From the NCBI RefSeq assembly GCF_003258705.1, contig NZ_CP029480.1:930001-994000 (forward strand): a stretch of DNA of 64,000 nucleotides. The letters are read 5' to 3'. Source of the stretch: Arcticibacterium luteifluviistationis (GTDB lineage Bacteria; Bacteroidota; Bacteroidia; Cytophagales; Spirosomataceae). A program made the translations under genes and the position numbers. Of the stretch, positions 25,718-34,384 are shown one piece after another. Numbering within the stretch: position 1 is the first letter of the stretch; the number at the start of each line of letters is the position of its first letter. The notes beneath the pieces were generated by a model. That model worked only from the letters and a program-made list of their open reading frames with translations, was not told where the DNA came from and made no database searches.

Positions 25718-28402
25718 TTGAAAACACAACTTAAAATATTAATCCTACTCTTTATAAACCTCCCTGTATTGGGACAAAACATTCATGTGCTAAATTCTGA
25801 TCACAATATTTTTGAGGTTGAAAACTTTACAAAAAAGGTGTTCTTTGTCAATATCACAGATGTTACTAGAGACTATCAGGACATCTCGGTCAAAATTGAT
25901 TTGCCCCCAGGATTTAAGCTAATCACCAAAACAAATCCAACTTCTCTTTCAAAAGGAACTGAACATCAATTCTTTTTTGCCCTTCAAAACAACGACATCG
26001 CACAAAGTGCCATTTACGAATTTGGAATTCACCTAGTAGAGAAAAATAAAGTTACCGCTAGTACCAAGGCATCTTTAAAGCTTCTCAAATATTCCAATAT
26101 CGAAATTTTCAATGTAAACAAGCCTGAATACATAGACGCCGCTGTTAAAAAAGAGCTTTCATACCTTATTAAAAACAATGGAAACTCTAAAGAGACTATA
26201 TGGCTTAGGAGTAAAAGTGGCGATATTCAAGGGGAAAGAAATTTTCAGTTGGGTATAGGCGAAAGCAAAACAGTTATAGTTTCAAACACTTTACCAACAC
26301 ATACTAAAGGGGTCAGAAACATATCCTTTGACCTTAGTGCTTATGTTGGTCAAGACCCTATTCCTACAACCTCTACTTTCAATGTTCCTTATCTTATTAA
26401 TAGCACGAAAAGAAATGACGCATATTTAAGATTCCCAATTAACGCTAGCATTCTTTATAATCAGTTTTCAGCCTCCACTAAAAAAACAGGTCAAGTATCT
26501 TTTGATATAAATGGCAAAGGTTATTTAGATGACAAAAAAAAACACGAATTAGAATTTATAGCCAGAGGACCAAATAATTACAAACTGACAAGCTATGGTT
26601 TAACAGACCAATATTTAGTTAGGTACAATACTGATAAATTTAAAATTGAACTGGGCGACCAATCTTTTAATCTGTCACAGCTAACAGAGAATTCAAGATT
26701 TGCAAGAGGTATAAATGTTTCACAAAAATTTGGTCAAATGGAGTTAAAAGCTTTCTATTTAGAACCTCGTTTTTATGCCCGTATTAAAAAAGAATATGGC
26801 CTAAGTTTAACAAAAGAGTTTAACCCTTCTTACAGTTTAAGCACGCTTTTTTTAAGAAAAGACCACATATTTTATAAAGACCTGTTAACTACCGACTTTT
26901 ATAATCTAAAAAGTAAGGTAACTAAACAAAACTTCGTCTTGGAAACCGAAGGTAGTATTTCAGTAACTGATGGGAGCATTTCATATGCATTTAGAAACTC
27001 TGGCTATATAAAAATAAAAAGACTGACATTGAACTCTACCTTTTTGCAATCTGCAAAAGACTATAACGGATATTACAGCGATGGTTATTTAACATCTAAC
27101 GCCATAAACTACCGGGTTTCTAGAAAACTAAATATAGGTTTTAATCAATCCATTAATCAATCCAACCCTAGCCTTGACAGTATTTTATTTACCACATCAC
27201 CTTACTCTAATAGTAATACGGCCTTAATCTATTATAACATTAATAAAAATAATAGCTTAAACCTGTCTGGTATGATATCAGAAAGAGAAGATAGGCAGGA
27301 TATCAAATCATATCATTTTAAAGAAAATAAGGTAAGATTAAGATACAAAACTAGCATCAGTAACTTTGACCTACGCCTAGATGGAGACTTGGGTGAAACC
27401 CAAAATCTATTATTGACCACAGACAAAGGTAAAGCTTCTAGCACGCTTTACAGAGGGGGACTGGGAGTCAACTATAAGACTAAAAAAAGCCTAAGTCTAG
27501 GCGTGTTTGGCGAATATTTAAATACCTCCAAATATCAGACAAACACAAACCAAGAGACTCAGTTTATATACTATGGAGGTAATGTGAACTATTCTTTTAG
27601 AAACTACATTAATTTCAGACTTAACTATAGAAACAATTATAACCTTGAGGAACTTTATACCAGCCGAGACCTCTTAAATGCTAATCTTATATTTAATTTT
27701 AAGAACCAATCACTTGCTTTAACAGGAATTTACAGTTTAAATGCAGCTTATAGTTTCAATAAGAACTTGCTAATTTCAGCTAAATATACCATTCGCTTAA
27801 ATGCTCCTTTAAAGAAAAAAAGAGATTTAGGCAGACTTATTGGCCAGGTTCACGGAGAGAAAAAAGAAGGTGTTATATTTAATTTCAATGGACAAAAAGT
27901 GGTTACCGATCGTAATGGTGAATTTAAATTAAACGATGTAGAAGCTGGTGTGTACAATCTTGCTTTGGACAAATCCTCCATGGGTTTAGAGAATACCATT
28001 GACACAAAATGGCCATTAATGGTTGAGGTGCTTCCAGACACCACTAAAAGGCTAGTAATGAAATCGATAAAAACAGGGCAAATATCTGGTTCGATAGTCT
28101 TAAATGATGAAAACACCAAAAAGATAAGCCTAGAAAATGTTCTTATAGAGCTATATAATGACCATTTCTCCAAACTTACAACCACCGATAAGAAAGGAAG
28201 TTTTAACTTTGCTCAACTCAAAGAAGAAGATTATTCCATTAGAATTATTTCTAAGCAGTTAAGCAAAAGTTTCAGCATTAAGAACGAAAAATCTACCATA
28301 GCGGTGCGAGTAGGTGAAAATACACTTTATACATTCCAACTGGCCGAAAAAAAGAAAAACATTCGTTTTCAAGATGGGATAATTGTGCTTTCAGAATTAT
28401 GA
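25718..28402 (+). CDS. Outer-membrane beta-barrel with N- and C-terminal Ig-like domains, usher candidate
   Basis: An 894-aa protein, usher-sized. Signal peptide ends LPVLGQ; the start is TTG at 25718. Residues ~20-225 form two Ig-like domains (DYQDISVKIDLPPGFKLI; ELSYLIKNNGNSKETIWL). Residues ~235-690 are a repetitive amphipathic beta region with many Tyr/Asn/Ser and aromatic girdle residues, consistent with a large outer-membrane barrel. The C-terminus has two carboxypeptidase-regulatory/SdrB-like domains (GRLIGQVHGEKKEGVIFNF..VVTDRNGEFKLNDVEAGVYNL; GQISGSIV..TTTDKKGSFNFAQLKEEDYSIRI), comparable in position to usher C-terminal domains. The chaperone-like gene is 5 nt upstream and the next subunit gene overlaps by 4 nt. 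Secretion-pore role inferred. Confidence 0.65.
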   Translation: MKTQLKILILLFINLPVLGQNIHVLNSDHNIFEVENFTKKVFFVNITDVTRDYQDISVKIDLPPGFKLITKTNPTSLSKGTEHQFFFALQNNDIAQSAIYEFGIHLVEKNKVTASTKASLKLLKYSNIEIFNVNKPEYIDAAVKKELSYLIKNNGNSKETIWLRSKSGDIQGERNFQLGIGESKTVIVSNTLPTHTKGVRNISFDLSAYVGQDPIPTTSTFNVPYLINSTKRNDAYLRFPINASILYNQFSASTKKTGQVSFDINGKGYLDDKKKHELEFIARGPNNYKLTSYGLTDQYLVRYNTDKFKIELGDQSFNLSQLTENSRFARGINVSQKFGQMELKAFYLEPRFYARIKKEYGLSLTKEFNPSYSLSTLFLRKDHIFYKDLLTTDFYNLKSKVTKQNFVLETEGSISVTDGSISYAFRNSGYIKIKRLTLNSTFLQSAKDYNGYYSDGYLTSNAINYRVSRKLNIGFNQSINQSNPSLDSILFTTSPYSNSNTALIYYNINKNNSLNLSGMISEREDRQDIKSYHFKENKVRLRYKTSISNFDLRLDGDLGETQNLLLTTDKGKASSTLYRGGLGVNYKTKKSLSLGVFGEYLNTSKYQTNTNQETQFIYYGGNVNYSFRNYINFRLNYRNNYNLEELYTSRDLLNANLIFNFKNQSLALTGIYSLNAAYSFNKNLLISAKYTIRLNAPLKKKRDLGRLIGQVHGEKKEGVIFNFNGQKVVTDRNGEFKLNDVEAGVYNLALDKSSMGLENTIDTKWPLMVEVLPDTTKRLVMKSIKTGQISGSIVLNDENTKKISLENVLIELYNDHFSKLTTTDKKGSFNFAQLKEEDYSIRIISKQLSKSFSIKNEKSTIAVRVGENTLYTFQLAEKKKNIRFQDGIIVLSEL

Positions 28403-28944
28403 AAAAAATACTTATTCTATATCTGCTAATACTGGTTCAAGGCAAGCTTTCTGCTCAGACTAATCATGAGTTTACTTTGCCGGAAATAGTTTTAATGGGA
28501 ATTGAACCCGACAATTCTTCCATTACTCTTGAACTTGACAGCCCAGGTGAAGCAGGTTCTATGAATTTATCTAAAGTATTAACGGCTGCAAAAAGAATTA
28601 TTTACACATCTGCTTTGCCTGAATTTGATACACGAATAATAACAGCGGAAAAAGGCTACGGTACTATACCAGTAGGTACTAAGTTTTACATAAAGGCTTC
28701 AAACTGTAGTTTGGTTTTAGGAATAGGTAATGAATTGGGAGTTGGAACGGGAGGCGAATTTCTTGAGATTCCCAAAACTGGTGAAGCCATTACTATTATT
28801 TCAGGCATTGGTTCTTCATTTACAGGTACAGGAGAGGGATCTGGACATGATATTGATTATAAACTAGAAGTTACTGAAATGGCAGACTTAAGAGCAACTG
28901 TTTCAGAAAACATAAGTATAGTATTTACCATACTTGGCAACTAA
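28399..28944 (+). CDS. Exported pilin-like subunit, paralogue of the first operon gene
   Basis: A 181-aa protein with a signal peptide ending GKLSAQ. Homologous to the 24259 protein in N-terminal (LPEIVLMGIE, SPGEAGSMNLS) and C-terminal blocks (GIGSSFTGTGEGSGH, MADLRAT, ISIVFTILG). The middle is different, with a Cys (ASNCSL) and a Gly-rich loop. It overlaps the usher-candidate stop by 4 nt (ATGA) and touches the start of the next gene, so it is translationally coupled. It is likely a minor or tip subunit of the same fibre. Function inferred. Confidence 0.68.
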   Translation: MKKILILYLLILVQGKLSAQTNHEFTLPEIVLMGIEPDNSSITLELDSPGEAGSMNLSKVLTAAKRIIYTSALPEFDTRIITAEKGYGTIPVGTKFYIKASNCSLVLGIGNELGVGTGGEFLEIPKTGEAITIISGIGSSFTGTGEGSGHDIDYKLEVTEMADLRATVSENISIVFTILGN

Positions 28945-29495
28945 TGAAATCAAGAAAATACTTATTCTTTTTTATCCTTAGCCTGGCTTTTCTAAATGTA
29001 AAAGCACAGCTCCTTTCAGCCCTTACAACTTCTGGAAGTATTGATGGCAACGATTGGGTTACTAGTATTGATGCAAACTCAGTAATAGAACCAGGTACCG
29101 ATTACGCCTCAGATTTTCACATTGAAAGTGAAATCAATCAAAACACAATTGATGTTAGCCCTTTACTTTCAGCCATTGTTCCTCTTTTTGGTTGGCGAAT
29201 TAGTGTAAGCAGGAACTACGAAAACTGGCATCCAGCTTTAAATTTATCTGTGAGACGTTCTGGTAATGGTACTGGCTATGCGATAATACGTGTTCTCCAA
29301 TCAGACATTAATCCTTCCATATCAGGAGGTAATACTTATCAAGTTATCCCTCCAGCTCCAGAATCCGCTGAATTTTTCTCTGGAAAAGCTAAGTACCGTG
29401 ATATACCAATACAATACAAACTAAGTGGTTTGAGTGTACTTATTCCTACTAAAACTTACAGTACTGATGTGACTTATACTATCATTGGGCTTTAG
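28944..29495 (+). CDS. Exported small beta-rich protein, third candidate fibre subunit
   Basis: A 183-aa protein with a signal peptide ending NVKAQ. It is beta-rich and not clearly alignable with the other two subunits except at the end: PTKTYSTDVTYTIIGL has the alternating hydrophobic final strand after a 'P-T-x-T-Y' turn seen in spore-coat-U and DUF4402-type secreted subunits. Its ATG overlaps the previous stop by one base. A tip adhesin, anchor or terminator subunit are all possible. It is the last gene of the operon; a short GGCTTT/AAAGCC hairpin at 29488-29502 spans the stop. Confidence 0.6.
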   Translation: MKSRKYLFFFILSLAFLNVKAQLLSALTTSGSIDGNDWVTSIDANSVIEPGTDYASDFHIESEINQNTIDVSPLLSAIVPLFGWRISVSRNYENWHPALNLSVRRSGNGTGYAIIRVLQSDINPSISGGNTYQVIPPAPESAEFFSGKAKYRDIPIQYKLSGLSVLIPTKTYSTDVTYTIIGL

Positions 29496-29559
29496 AAAAG
29501 CCTCTGTTTCGGTTATAAATAGTTTCTATATTCTTATATTTCAAGAAAACTGACTTGCT

Positions 29560-30441
29560 ATGTTCATTAATGCCATAGAAACGGCCGCAGGCTTTACCAG
29601 AGCACTACACACCATTGTAAGAAACTATGGTTCTGATAAAATTATACCTGGTGCTGCTACCTTATTTTTTGTAAATGATGAGGGCTATGCACTTACCTGT
29701 AAACATGTGGCCGATGTTTTGATAAATGCCAATAAGGTAAACCAAACCTATAAAAAGTATAAGGACGAATTAGCTCAAAGTCCTACCTCAAGAGGGCTTC
29801 AAAACGAACTTCAAAAGAAATTTGGTTACCACACCAAAAGCCTAATTGATTTCAAAACAAAATTTATCAATTGTGCCGATAACATTCAAAACTTAACTAT
29901 TCATACACATGCTGAGCACGACTTAGCTATTTTGAAGTTCAATGGTTTTTCAAAGCTCAACATAAACACATTCCCAGTTTTCAAAAAAACATCTGAAGAG
30001 ATAAAGCAGGGTAAAAGCCTTTGCCGCTTAGGCTATCCATTCCCTGAATTTTCAAATTTCAGATTTAACAAAACTAAAGACGAGATAGAGTGGACTAAAA
30101 AAGGAGTAAGTCAATCACCTCAATTCCCCATTGATGGCATGATAACTCGTTTCATTGGTGATAATAAAGGACAAATTGGTGGCATAGAACTTAGCACACC
30201 AGGTCTAAGAGGACAAAGTGGTGGCCCTTTATTTGACCAAAACGGAATAATTTACGGTATGCAGTCTCGCACCAAACATTTACACCTTGGTTTTGACCTA
30301 GAAAACAAACCTATTCAAGTAGAAGGTGAAGAAAAGCTGGTGAATAATTACTCTTTTCTTCATCTAGGAGAATGCGTCCATGTTGGTATCATTAAAGATT
30401 TCCTTCGTCAACATAAGGTACGTTTTCAAGAAGCCGACTAA
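29560..30441 (+). CDS. Trypsin-like serine protease
   Basis: A 293-aa S1-type peptidase without a signal peptide. The catalytic triad is readable: His in YALTCKHVAD, Asp in EHDLAILKF, Ser in GLRGQSGGPLFDQNG. It has no PDZ domain, unlike DegP. A 49-residue Lys-rich insertion lies between the His and Asp. It is a possible intracellular stress or processing protease. It starts 64 nt after the fibre operon, and functional linkage is not shown. Confidence 0.82.
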   Translation: MFINAIETAAGFTRALHTIVRNYGSDKIIPGAATLFFVNDEGYALTCKHVADVLINANKVNQTYKKYKDELAQSPTSRGLQNELQKKFGYHTKSLIDFKTKFINCADNIQNLTIHTHAEHDLAILKFNGFSKLNINTFPVFKKTSEEIKQGKSLCRLGYPFPEFSNFRFNKTKDEIEWTKKGVSQSPQFPIDGMITRFIGDNKGQIGGIELSTPGLRGQSGGPLFDQNGIIYGMQSRTKHLHLGFDLENKPIQVEGEEKLVNNYSFLHLGECVHVGIIKDFLRQHKVRFQEAD

Positions 30442-30652
30442 GCATTTATAAAAAACATGGTATTTATGTCCGTTCGCTTATTTTGACCATTCCATCCATT
30501 TTTGTTTATCAGCACTGGAGCTTTCTTTACCTTTACCCTCATGATAGTATCACAGCTACTTTGAGTGTGAAAATCATACAATAAGCTAAAGGAATAAGCT
30601 TGGCAGAAGCACAAGAAAAAAACAGTTAAATCAACAAATATTTACTTAAGCA

Positions 30653-31183
30653 ATGGATCGTTTCATAAATAGTTCGCAAAGAGCATTTGAAGAAGAAGAA
30701 TTTGAAAACTTAGACTTTGACGGCACCCAAATTCTTGATTATAATTTCGAGGACTGTATTTTTCGCTCTTGTAAATTCAACAACATAAACTTTTACGGTA
30801 CTAAACTACAAAACGTCATTTTTATAGACTGCAAGTTTACTGGAATTGACTTTTCTTCTTTAAGTATCTTTTTAACAGAAATGCATTTTGACAAAAGTGT
30901 TTTACAAGTCTGTAGCTTCCGAAATCAAAAACTACAGGACATCAGCTTTAAATCATGTGCTCTTAGAGAATGTGATTTTGAAACTTGTGATTTGCAAAAA
31001 GTAGCCTTCAAAGACACAGAGCTTTCTGGTACTTCATTTACCAATTGCGATTTACGCCAAACCGACTTCAAAACAGCCAGTAACTACTATTTTGAACTAA
31101 CACAAAATAAAGTAAAAGGTGCTAAGTTTTCTTATCCTGATGTTTTAAGCTTTTTATCTCAGTTTCAGTTGAAAATTTCTTAG
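30653..31183 (+). CDS. Pentapeptide-repeat protein
   Basis: A 176-aa protein made of A(D/N)LXX-type repeats (FEDCIFRSCKFNNINFYGTKLQNVIFIDCKF), forming a right-handed quadrilateral beta helix in the family. Some family members mimic DNA and protect gyrase, but most have no known role. The stop overlaps the convergent helicase stop by 4 nt. No partner is evident. Confidence 0.87.
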   Translation: MDRFINSSQRAFEEEEFENLDFDGTQILDYNFEDCIFRSCKFNNINFYGTKLQNVIFIDCKFTGIDFSSLSIFLTEMHFDKSVLQVCSFRNQKLQDISFKSCALRECDFETCDLQKVAFKDTELSGTSFTNCDLRQTDFKTASNYYFELTQNKVKGAKFSYPDVLSFLSQFQLKIS

Positions 31184-32595
31184 TAAAACATTGCATTAAA
31201 GTTCACTAAAAAAACTTCTTTTACACCACGTGTAACTCCAGTATAAAGCCACCTAAGATAATCAGAATCAATCTGATTATTAGGAATATAACCTTGGTCC
31301 ACAAAAACAGCGTCCCACTGCCCACCTTGGGATTTATGGCAGGTCAAAGCGTAAGCATATTTCACTTGTAAGGCATTCAAATATGGGTCTGCGGCTAATA
31401 ACTCAGACCTTTCTTTTTTGGTTTTCACCCAGTAATAGTCCTTAAGAACAGACTCATAAAGCTCTTTATTCTCCTCACGAGTAAGTGTAGGCGAATGAGA
31501 GTTTAAAGTGTCCAAAAGTATCATAGTCTCAAACTCTGGGTCGTTTGGATAATCTACCAACTGCAGTGTTACATGCTGAAACCTAAAACCGTGCATTTCT
31601 TCTTCTCGGCCTAAGCGTTTTACTTCTGTAAACTCTCCATTCGCTATAAAACCAGCTTCCGACTCTTCGTCTAAAATGGTATAATTATTTCTTACCACCA
31701 TTAAAAAGTCACCATTTTCAAGTTCATTTTCACAGCCATGAATTTGGTTTCTGATATACTGATTATACTGAACTGCGTTTTTATTAGACCTTGTAATCAC
31801 AATGGTATTATGCTGCCCATATTTTTCATACGCATACCGCAATCCATCTTCAATACGCTCACTGGTCATTCTGAAAATATCTTTGAAAGGCTTAGTCTCA
31901 AACTTAACAGATGGCTTCTCCTCCCCTATTTTCTCTCTTATTTTAGTTGCATTGACTAATATCCCTGACCCCTCTTGCTGTCGCGTTACCTCTGTCAATG
32001 AAATCCCAAGCACATCCGCAAAATATTGATTTTCTAGATGTTCTGCATTTAATGCAGGACTATATTCCATCCCGATAGGCGGAAGCTGAGCTTCATCACC
32101 TATCAATAGCAATTTATTATCAGAACCTTCGAATACATATTTTATCAAGTCACTTAATAAACTATCCTTTCCAAACTCTCGCTTGTCACCTATCATGGAG
32201 GCCTCATCTACAATATAAAGAGTTCCTTCTGCATAGTTTTTTTGCAGTTCAAAAACCAAGTTTCCTGAATAAGAACTCTCTTTCTGCTTATAGATTTTCT
32301 TGTGGATAGTTTGAGCCTGTCGTTTAGAATAACTCGCCATTACTTTAGCGGCCCTTCCTGTGGGTGCCATCAAAACAGATTTCCAGCCAAATTTTGGCAA
32401 AACCTTAATTAAAGAACTTAAGAAGGTAGTTTTTCCTGTACCGGCATAGCCTCTAAGCACAAAAATGGAACGGTCTTTATCGTCTTCTACTAAGAAAGTG
32501 TCCATTAATTCAAAAAGCCTTAATTGGCCTTTTGTAGGTTCGTGTTTAAACTTTTTAAGAAGTAATTCTGACGGTTTTGGTATTTCTTCAGCCAT
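31180..32595 (-). CDS. RecD/PIF1-like superfamily 1B DNA helicase
   Basis: A 471-aa ATPase. Walker A is GYAGTGKTT, Walker B is YIVDEASMI, motif III is GDEAQLPPIG, and the C-terminal motif is TCHKSQGGQWDAVFVD, as in UvrD_C_2 domains. There is no N-terminal extension as in full RecD2. It probably unwinds DNA 5'-3' in repair or replication-fork processing. The plus strand contains a divergent promoter pair upstream at about 32667-32684. Confidence 0.88.
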   Translation of the reverse strand: MAEEIPKPSELLLKKFKHEPTKGQLRLFELMDTFLVEDDKDRSIFVLRGYAGTGKTTFLSSLIKVLPKFGWKSVLMAPTGRAAKVMASYSKRQAQTIHKKIYKQKESSYSGNLVFELQKNYAEGTLYIVDEASMIGDKREFGKDSLLSDLIKYVFEGSDNKLLLIGDEAQLPPIGMEYSPALNAEHLENQYFADVLGISLTEVTRQQEGSGILVNATKIREKIGEEKPSVKFETKPFKDIFRMTSERIEDGLRYAYEKYGQHNTIVITRSNKNAVQYNQYIRNQIHGCENELENGDFLMVVRNNYTILDEESEAGFIANGEFTEVKRLGREEEMHGFRFQHVTLQLVDYPNDPEFETMILLDTLNSHSPTLTREENKELYESVLKDYYWVKTKKERSELLAADPYLNALQVKYAYALTCHKSQGGQWDAVFVDQGYIPNNQIDSDYLRWLYTGVTRGVKEVFLVNFNAMFY

Positions 32596-32666
32596 TGGGC
32601 GTTTCGTAATTAAAGCCTAGTGCCTCTTTATTGACATTTGCTCATTGATGTAGTCACGAAATACGC

Positions 32667-32674
32667 TAATTTTG
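32667..32674 (+). promoter_or_regulatory. Promoter -10 of the NUDIX gene
   Basis: TAATTTTG fits TAnnTTTG, with a TTG at 32645-32647, 19 nt upstream, as a -33 core. The start codon is at 32693. A minus-strand TACTTTTG at 32677-32684 may drive the divergent helicase gene. Confidence 0.5.
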
Positions 32675-32692
32675 AGCAAAAGTAAAGACTAA

Positions 32693-33142
32693 ATGCCCTC
32701 AAATATCAAAGAACAAGTCCATCAACATTACGGAAATAGGATAAGAGTCAGGACTTGTGGTGTTTTAATTCAGGACCAGAAAATATTGATGCTCAAGCAT
32801 GACGGAATAGGTAAAAAAGATTATTTTTGGAATGTTCCTGGTGGTGGTTTAGAGAAAGGCGAAAATCTAGTTAAGGGCTTAGAAAGGGAATTTCTGGAAG
32901 AAACTGGTTTAAAAATAGAGGTCAAAAAACTTTTATGCTTAAATCAATACATTGTCCCTCCTTTGCATGCTATTGAGTACTACTTTTTAGTAGAAAAAGT
33001 AGCAGGAAATGCTAAACTAGGTCATGACCCAGAAATGGTATCAATCTTGAGCGAGTTAAACTGGTTTAATCAAAATGATTTTATGGACTTAGACCCAGAA
33101 TGTAAACCAAATTTCCTTTTAAAGTATTTGAATATTGATTGA
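32693..33142 (+). CDS. NUDIX hydrolase
   Basis: A 149-aa protein with a complete Nudix box, beginning GGGLEKGENLV and ending REFLEETGL (G-X5-E-X7-REUXEEXG-type), which binds Mg2+ and cleaves nucleoside diphosphate-linked substrates. The N-terminal half starts with VRTCGVLIQDQKILMLKHDG, as in ADP-ribose or oxidised-nucleotide pyrophosphatases. It overlaps the DUF3822 gene by 8 nt. Substrate unknown. Confidence 0.9.
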   Translation: MPSNIKEQVHQHYGNRIRVRTCGVLIQDQKILMLKHDGIGKKDYFWNVPGGGLEKGENLVKGLEREFLEETGLKIEVKKLLCLNQYIVPPLHAIEYYFLVEKVAGNAKLGHDPEMVSILSELNWFNQNDFMDLDPECKPNFLLKYLNID

Positions 33143-33917
33143 AGATATAGGATATATAGAACCGGTTTTGCTTATAAAGCCAGAAAAATTTTCGATAGAA
33201 AATATAGAGCAATATGAGCTCCATATCGAAATAGGTACTACGTTTTTCAGATTCGCTATTAAGGACCAAGACATATTCATTAGTCTGGAAGACTTTCAAT
33301 ATCCTTTAGATCAAACGAAAACAGAGTTTATTAAGGCCATTTTTAACGAGCACCCTTATTTGTCTGCAAGGTTTTGGAATAACATCAAAGTAATTCTTCA
33401 TTCCACAAAAAAAACGGTGGTTCCCGCTAAGCTAGATATTGAACAAGCTAATCAGGTTTGGGAGGCACTCTATGGAAAGCCAGAGGCTAATACAAGTATT
33501 CTTTATACTAGCATTGGTAAGAATTCTGTAGTTTTTCAAACAAACACTGAGCAATTAGATTTTCTTTTTGGATTCTATAGTGATAAAAAAATCATTATTA
33601 CACTTGCTGAAAGCCTACTCCCAATTACTGAAAATCAAGAAACCTATTTACTTTTTGATGGAAAGGGTTGTCATATAACCTACAGTAAACCACAACTGAA
33701 CTGTTATTACGCTTCTGATTGGAGAAAATTAGATAAAAACAGAAACGACCAGAATTTGCTATTAATAGGAGAAATAACGGAATATGCTACCGAATTTAAG
33801 CAGCTGACAAACGAAATAATTCATGCCAAGAAAGCCTCACTAAAACCTAGCATTAGATTGTCTTCTGATTTTTCGCAAATCGCACATTTTAGATATTTTA
33901 TCATATTAAATTCCTGA
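33135..33917 (+). CDS. DUF3822 family protein
   Basis: A 260-aa protein resembling the Bacteroidota-specific DUF3822 family, in which two ASKHA-like beta-rich halves are seen (YELHIEIGTTFFRFAIKDQDIFISLEDF; TYLLFDGKGCHITYS). The start is TTG at 33135, overlapping the NUDIX stop by 8 nt. In relatives it often neighbours rRNA methyltransferase genes; here no such gene follows. Function unknown. Confidence 0.65.
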   Translation: MIEDIGYIEPVLLIKPEKFSIENIEQYELHIEIGTTFFRFAIKDQDIFISLEDFQYPLDQTKTEFIKAIFNEHPYLSARFWNNIKVILHSTKKTVVPAKLDIEQANQVWEALYGKPEANTSILYTSIGKNSVVFQTNTEQLDFLFGFYSDKKIIITLAESLLPITENQETYLLFDGKGCHITYSKPQLNCYYASDWRKLDKNRNDQNLLLIGEITEYATEFKQLTNEIIHAKKASLKPSIRLSSDFSQIAHFRYFIILNS

Positions 33918-33945
33918 CAAACTTTCAATAATACTGAAAATCAGT

Positions 33946-34095
33946 ATGTTAAAAAACATAGAAAACAAGAAGTGGTACTTATGGCTTAAGAAATTAGGCT
34001 GGGCTGGTTTTTTCTTTTTTTTGATAAAGGGTTTGACTCTTTATGTTCTTTTACCATATTTGATTACTAAGGGAGTCATTAATTGTGAGTCCTAA
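33946..34095 (+). CDS. Small single-pass membrane protein, 49 aa
   Basis: A short ORF beginning MLKNIENKKWYLWLKKLG, followed by a strongly hydrophobic helix (WAGFFFFLIKGLTLYVLL) and ending INCES. The amphipathic Trp/Lys-rich start plus FFFLIKGL resembles short 'single-helix' proteins found alone in Bacteroidota. It lies between DUF3822 and the PqqD-like gene, 16 nt before the latter. It is too hydrophobic and lacks a leader-core pattern for a typical RiPP precursor, but its location keeps that option open. Confidence 0.55.
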   Translation: MLKNIENKKWYLWLKKLGWAGFFFFLIKGLTLYVLLPYLITKGVINCES

Positions 34096-34111
34096 ATTCT
34101 AATAAAATTCA

Positions 34112-34384
34112 ATGGAAACAACCTATAAATTAAGCGACAAGCAAGTATCTACTTCTCTATCTGGAGAATCTGTAATTCTTAACCACGAAAAAGGAAGTTA
34201 CTATACCCTTAATGAGGTCGGTACTTTTGTTTGGAAAACATTAGAGACTAAAGAGGCGACCGAAGCCGAATTAATCACAGGAATTTTGGAAAATTTTGAT
34301 GTGGTGAAGGAAGAGTGCACCGCTGATTTGAACACCTTACTAGACGACCTAATCAATGAAGGACTGGTGGAAAAAACTAAATAA
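34112..34384 (+). CDS. PqqD/B1-type RiPP recognition element protein
   Basis: A 90-aa protein with the PqqD fold pattern: ILNHEKGSYYTLNEVGTFVWKTLE followed by the helical C-terminal half (LITGILENFDVVKEECTADLNTLLDDLINEGLVEK). Such proteins bind the leader of a precursor peptide and hand it to modifying enzymes. It overlaps the B2 gene by 29 nt. First gene of the RiPP-like cassette. Confidence 0.87.
   Translation: METTYKLSDKQVSTSLSGESVILNHEKGSYYTLNEVGTFVWKTLETKEATEAELITGILENFDVVKEECTADLNTLLDDLINEGLVEKTK

Noticed and set aside
29560-30441. Protease as part of the fibre system
   Set aside because: It lacks a signal peptide and is separated by a hairpin and 64 nt, so only proximity links it.
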